Shown here: piece after piece, positions 62,593 through 64,000 of the stretch
How positions within the stretch are numbered: the first letter of the stretch is position 1
Layout: every line of letters begins with the position of its first letter
Source: Muricea muricata
Lineage: Eukaryota; Cnidaria; Anthozoa; Malacalcyonacea; Plexauridae
Assembly (NCBI GenBank): GCA_963855995.1
Contig: OY979729.1
Span: 12,688,276 to 12,752,275 of the forward strand
DNA length: 64,000 bases
Direction of reading: 5' to 3'
Made by a program: the position numbers and the translations under genes
The notes under the pieces: model-generated
Database searches by the model: none
What the model saw: only the letters and a program-made list of their open reading frames with translations
Told to the model about the DNA's origin: nothing

Positions 62593-63754
62593 AGAGAATT
62601 ATCGTTCAGCTGCGTTGTCGAATGTGGTTTAAATTATTTACCCGTTTTTAATTGAATGAGGTACAAATTTTTACAAAAATTGTCATAATAAAGTATTGGA
62701 AAAAAATATGCTATACCACTTAGGTTAGGGTTTTCGAGAAGTACCATGTGAGATTACATGCTAGCGTAATCAATTTACGTTAGCAGATTTCAAAAGGAGT
62801 GAGGAATTCTGCTACCTTTGAAGGATTAGCCTTGGGATGGTAAAAAAGAGAGAAACCGATAGTGAAATTGGCAGAGCATTGTAATAAAAGATGGCTTTGG
62901 ACATTTGGCGCCTTGAGAGAATTGGACGTTGTTGTCGCCAACATTACCGGCCAAGTGACTGCCTTCGCCTAATATCCACCATCTCTGGCTCGAATTCGAA
63001 CTATTAGGGGAGGGTAGAAGCGGCCCCCAGACCATAAGTGCTAAAACCCTGGGGTTCTAGATTCGAATCCGACCATCGACAGTATAGAATCACCGTTCGT
63101 ATTGATATACGTTAGGCTCCGCTGTTGCAAGGATTGTGGTTGCATTAACAGCAATCACGCGCATGCGCAGACGTTTTTCCGTGGTGTTAATGCAACCACA
63201 ATCTTTGCAACAGCGGAGCCTAACGTATATCAATACGAACGGTGATTCTATACTGTCGATGGTCGGATTCGAATCTAGAATTCCAGGGTTTTAGCACTTG
63301 TGGTCTGGGGGCCGCTTCCACCCTCCCCTAATAGTTCGAATTCGAGCCAGAGGTGGTGAACAGGCAATTGGCAGTCAATTGGATGTTAATGTTGGCGAAA
63401 ACAACGTCCAATTCTGTCCAAAGCCACCTTTTATAACAACACTTGGTCCATTTCAAATGTCCAAAGCCATCTTTTATGAAAATACTTAGTCCGTTTCGCC
63501 ATCGTTACGCTCTCTTTTTTACCATCCTAAGGCTAATCCTTCAAAGCAGAATTCCTGACTCTGCTAATGTAAATTGATTACGCTAGCATGTAATCTCATA
63601 TGGTACTTCTCAAAAATCCTAATATAAGTGGTATAACGTATTTTTTTCCAATATTTTATTATATCATTTTTTGTAAAAATTTGTACCTCATTCAATTAAA
63701 AACGGGTAAATAATTTAAACCACATTCGACAACGCAGCTGAACGATAATTCTCT
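62593..63754. mobile_element. 1.16 kb near-palindromic (foldback) element
   Basis: The left arm begins AGAGAATTATCGTTCAGCTG (62593) and the right arm ends with its complement at 63754. The arms, about 557 bp each, pair through most of their length down to a loop of about 35 bp (63150-63184, containing GCGCATGCGCAGACGTTTTT). The arms differ by scattered substitutions and a few short indels. The right-side homology to another copy (28346-28962) continues past the palindrome to the window end, so the repeat family is longer than the palindrome. No coding frame. Confidence 0.85.
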
Positions 63755-64000
63755 GGCTCTGAATTATTTTCGTTTTGGCTATGTTTAAGAATTAATATTA
63801 GGCTAAAGAAAACCCCGCTAAGACAATTTAAACTTAGTGGCAATCATTTGAAATCACTTAAAACTTTGCAAAAGATCACTAGAACACATTGAACAACGAC
63901 TGAATTAGGTATTTGCTACATGGTTTAAATTTATTTGTATGTTTCCTGTGGAGTTGATCGTGAATTTGAACTTTGACAGGTATTTATCATTTTTTCAGGC
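63755..64000. repeat. Right flank of the palindrome, repeated at 28.35 kb
   Basis: This stretch matches the reverse complement of about 28346-28600 (for example AACCCCGCTAAGACAATTTA). It continues beyond the window edge and is not present to the left of the palindrome. Confidence 0.8.

Overview
The window is eukaryotic nuclear DNA from an invertebrate animal. Coding sequence is split into many short exons with canonical GT-AG introns. The identifiable proteins are conserved metazoan ones: PRPF8, a SLC15 peptide/histidine transporter, POLDIP2, an RBR ubiquitin ligase, an ABCG2-like transporter, TMEM26, MIS12 and CAMKMT. AT-rich intergenic and intronic DNA is full of short inverted-repeat elements and decayed LINE fragments. 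The gene content and repeat style suggest a cnidarian, probably an anthozoan. That is an inference; nothing here fixes the species.

Layout. 206-7970 (-): the 5' 15 coding exons of PRPF8, running off the left edge. 8619-11933: a 3.3 kb non-autonomous DNA transposon with 142 bp terminal inverted repeats, a perfect 9 bp target-site duplication, and an interior dominated by the palindromic word TTCATGAA. 12463-19557 (-): SLC15A4-like transporter, five exons; its last intron carries a mariner-type-ended element and a LINE fragment. 20031-21471 (+): CDP-alcohol phosphatidyltransferase (phosphatidylinositol-synthase-like), head-to-head with the transporter. 22106-26032 (-): POLDIP2, ten exons. 26.2-31.4 kb: repeat-rich intergenic DNA. 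31431-32471 (+): intronless class A GPCR, tail-to-tail with an RBR E3 ligase gene (32590-37291, -). 37882-43120 (-): ABCG2-like half transporter with a second alternative first exon at 43940-44226. 44749-47065 (-): TMEM26-like. 48267-49574 (-): unrecognised gene. 51831-52352 (-): MIS12. 54414-56962 (-): CAMKMT without a visible last exon; a LINE fragment lies just downstream. 57070-60105: about nine and a half tandem copies of a 306 bp dimer whose halves carry tRNA-Glu-like Pol III boxes. 60222-61207: three inverted-repeat elements back to back. 62593-63754: a 1.16 kb near-palindrome whose right arm and flank recur at 28.35-28.96 kb.

The genes do not form an operon or pathway; they are mostly independent housekeeping and membrane-protein genes. 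The most unusual material is in the repeats: the 9 bp-TSD element, the tRNA-like dimer array, the long palindrome and its shared hairpin core. The paired ABCG2 first exons and a (TTG)60 tract abutting a 5' splice site inside the E3 RING2-coding region are also notable. Exon boundaries were read by eye from splice sites, frame continuity and remembered family conservation; no alignment or database search was run.
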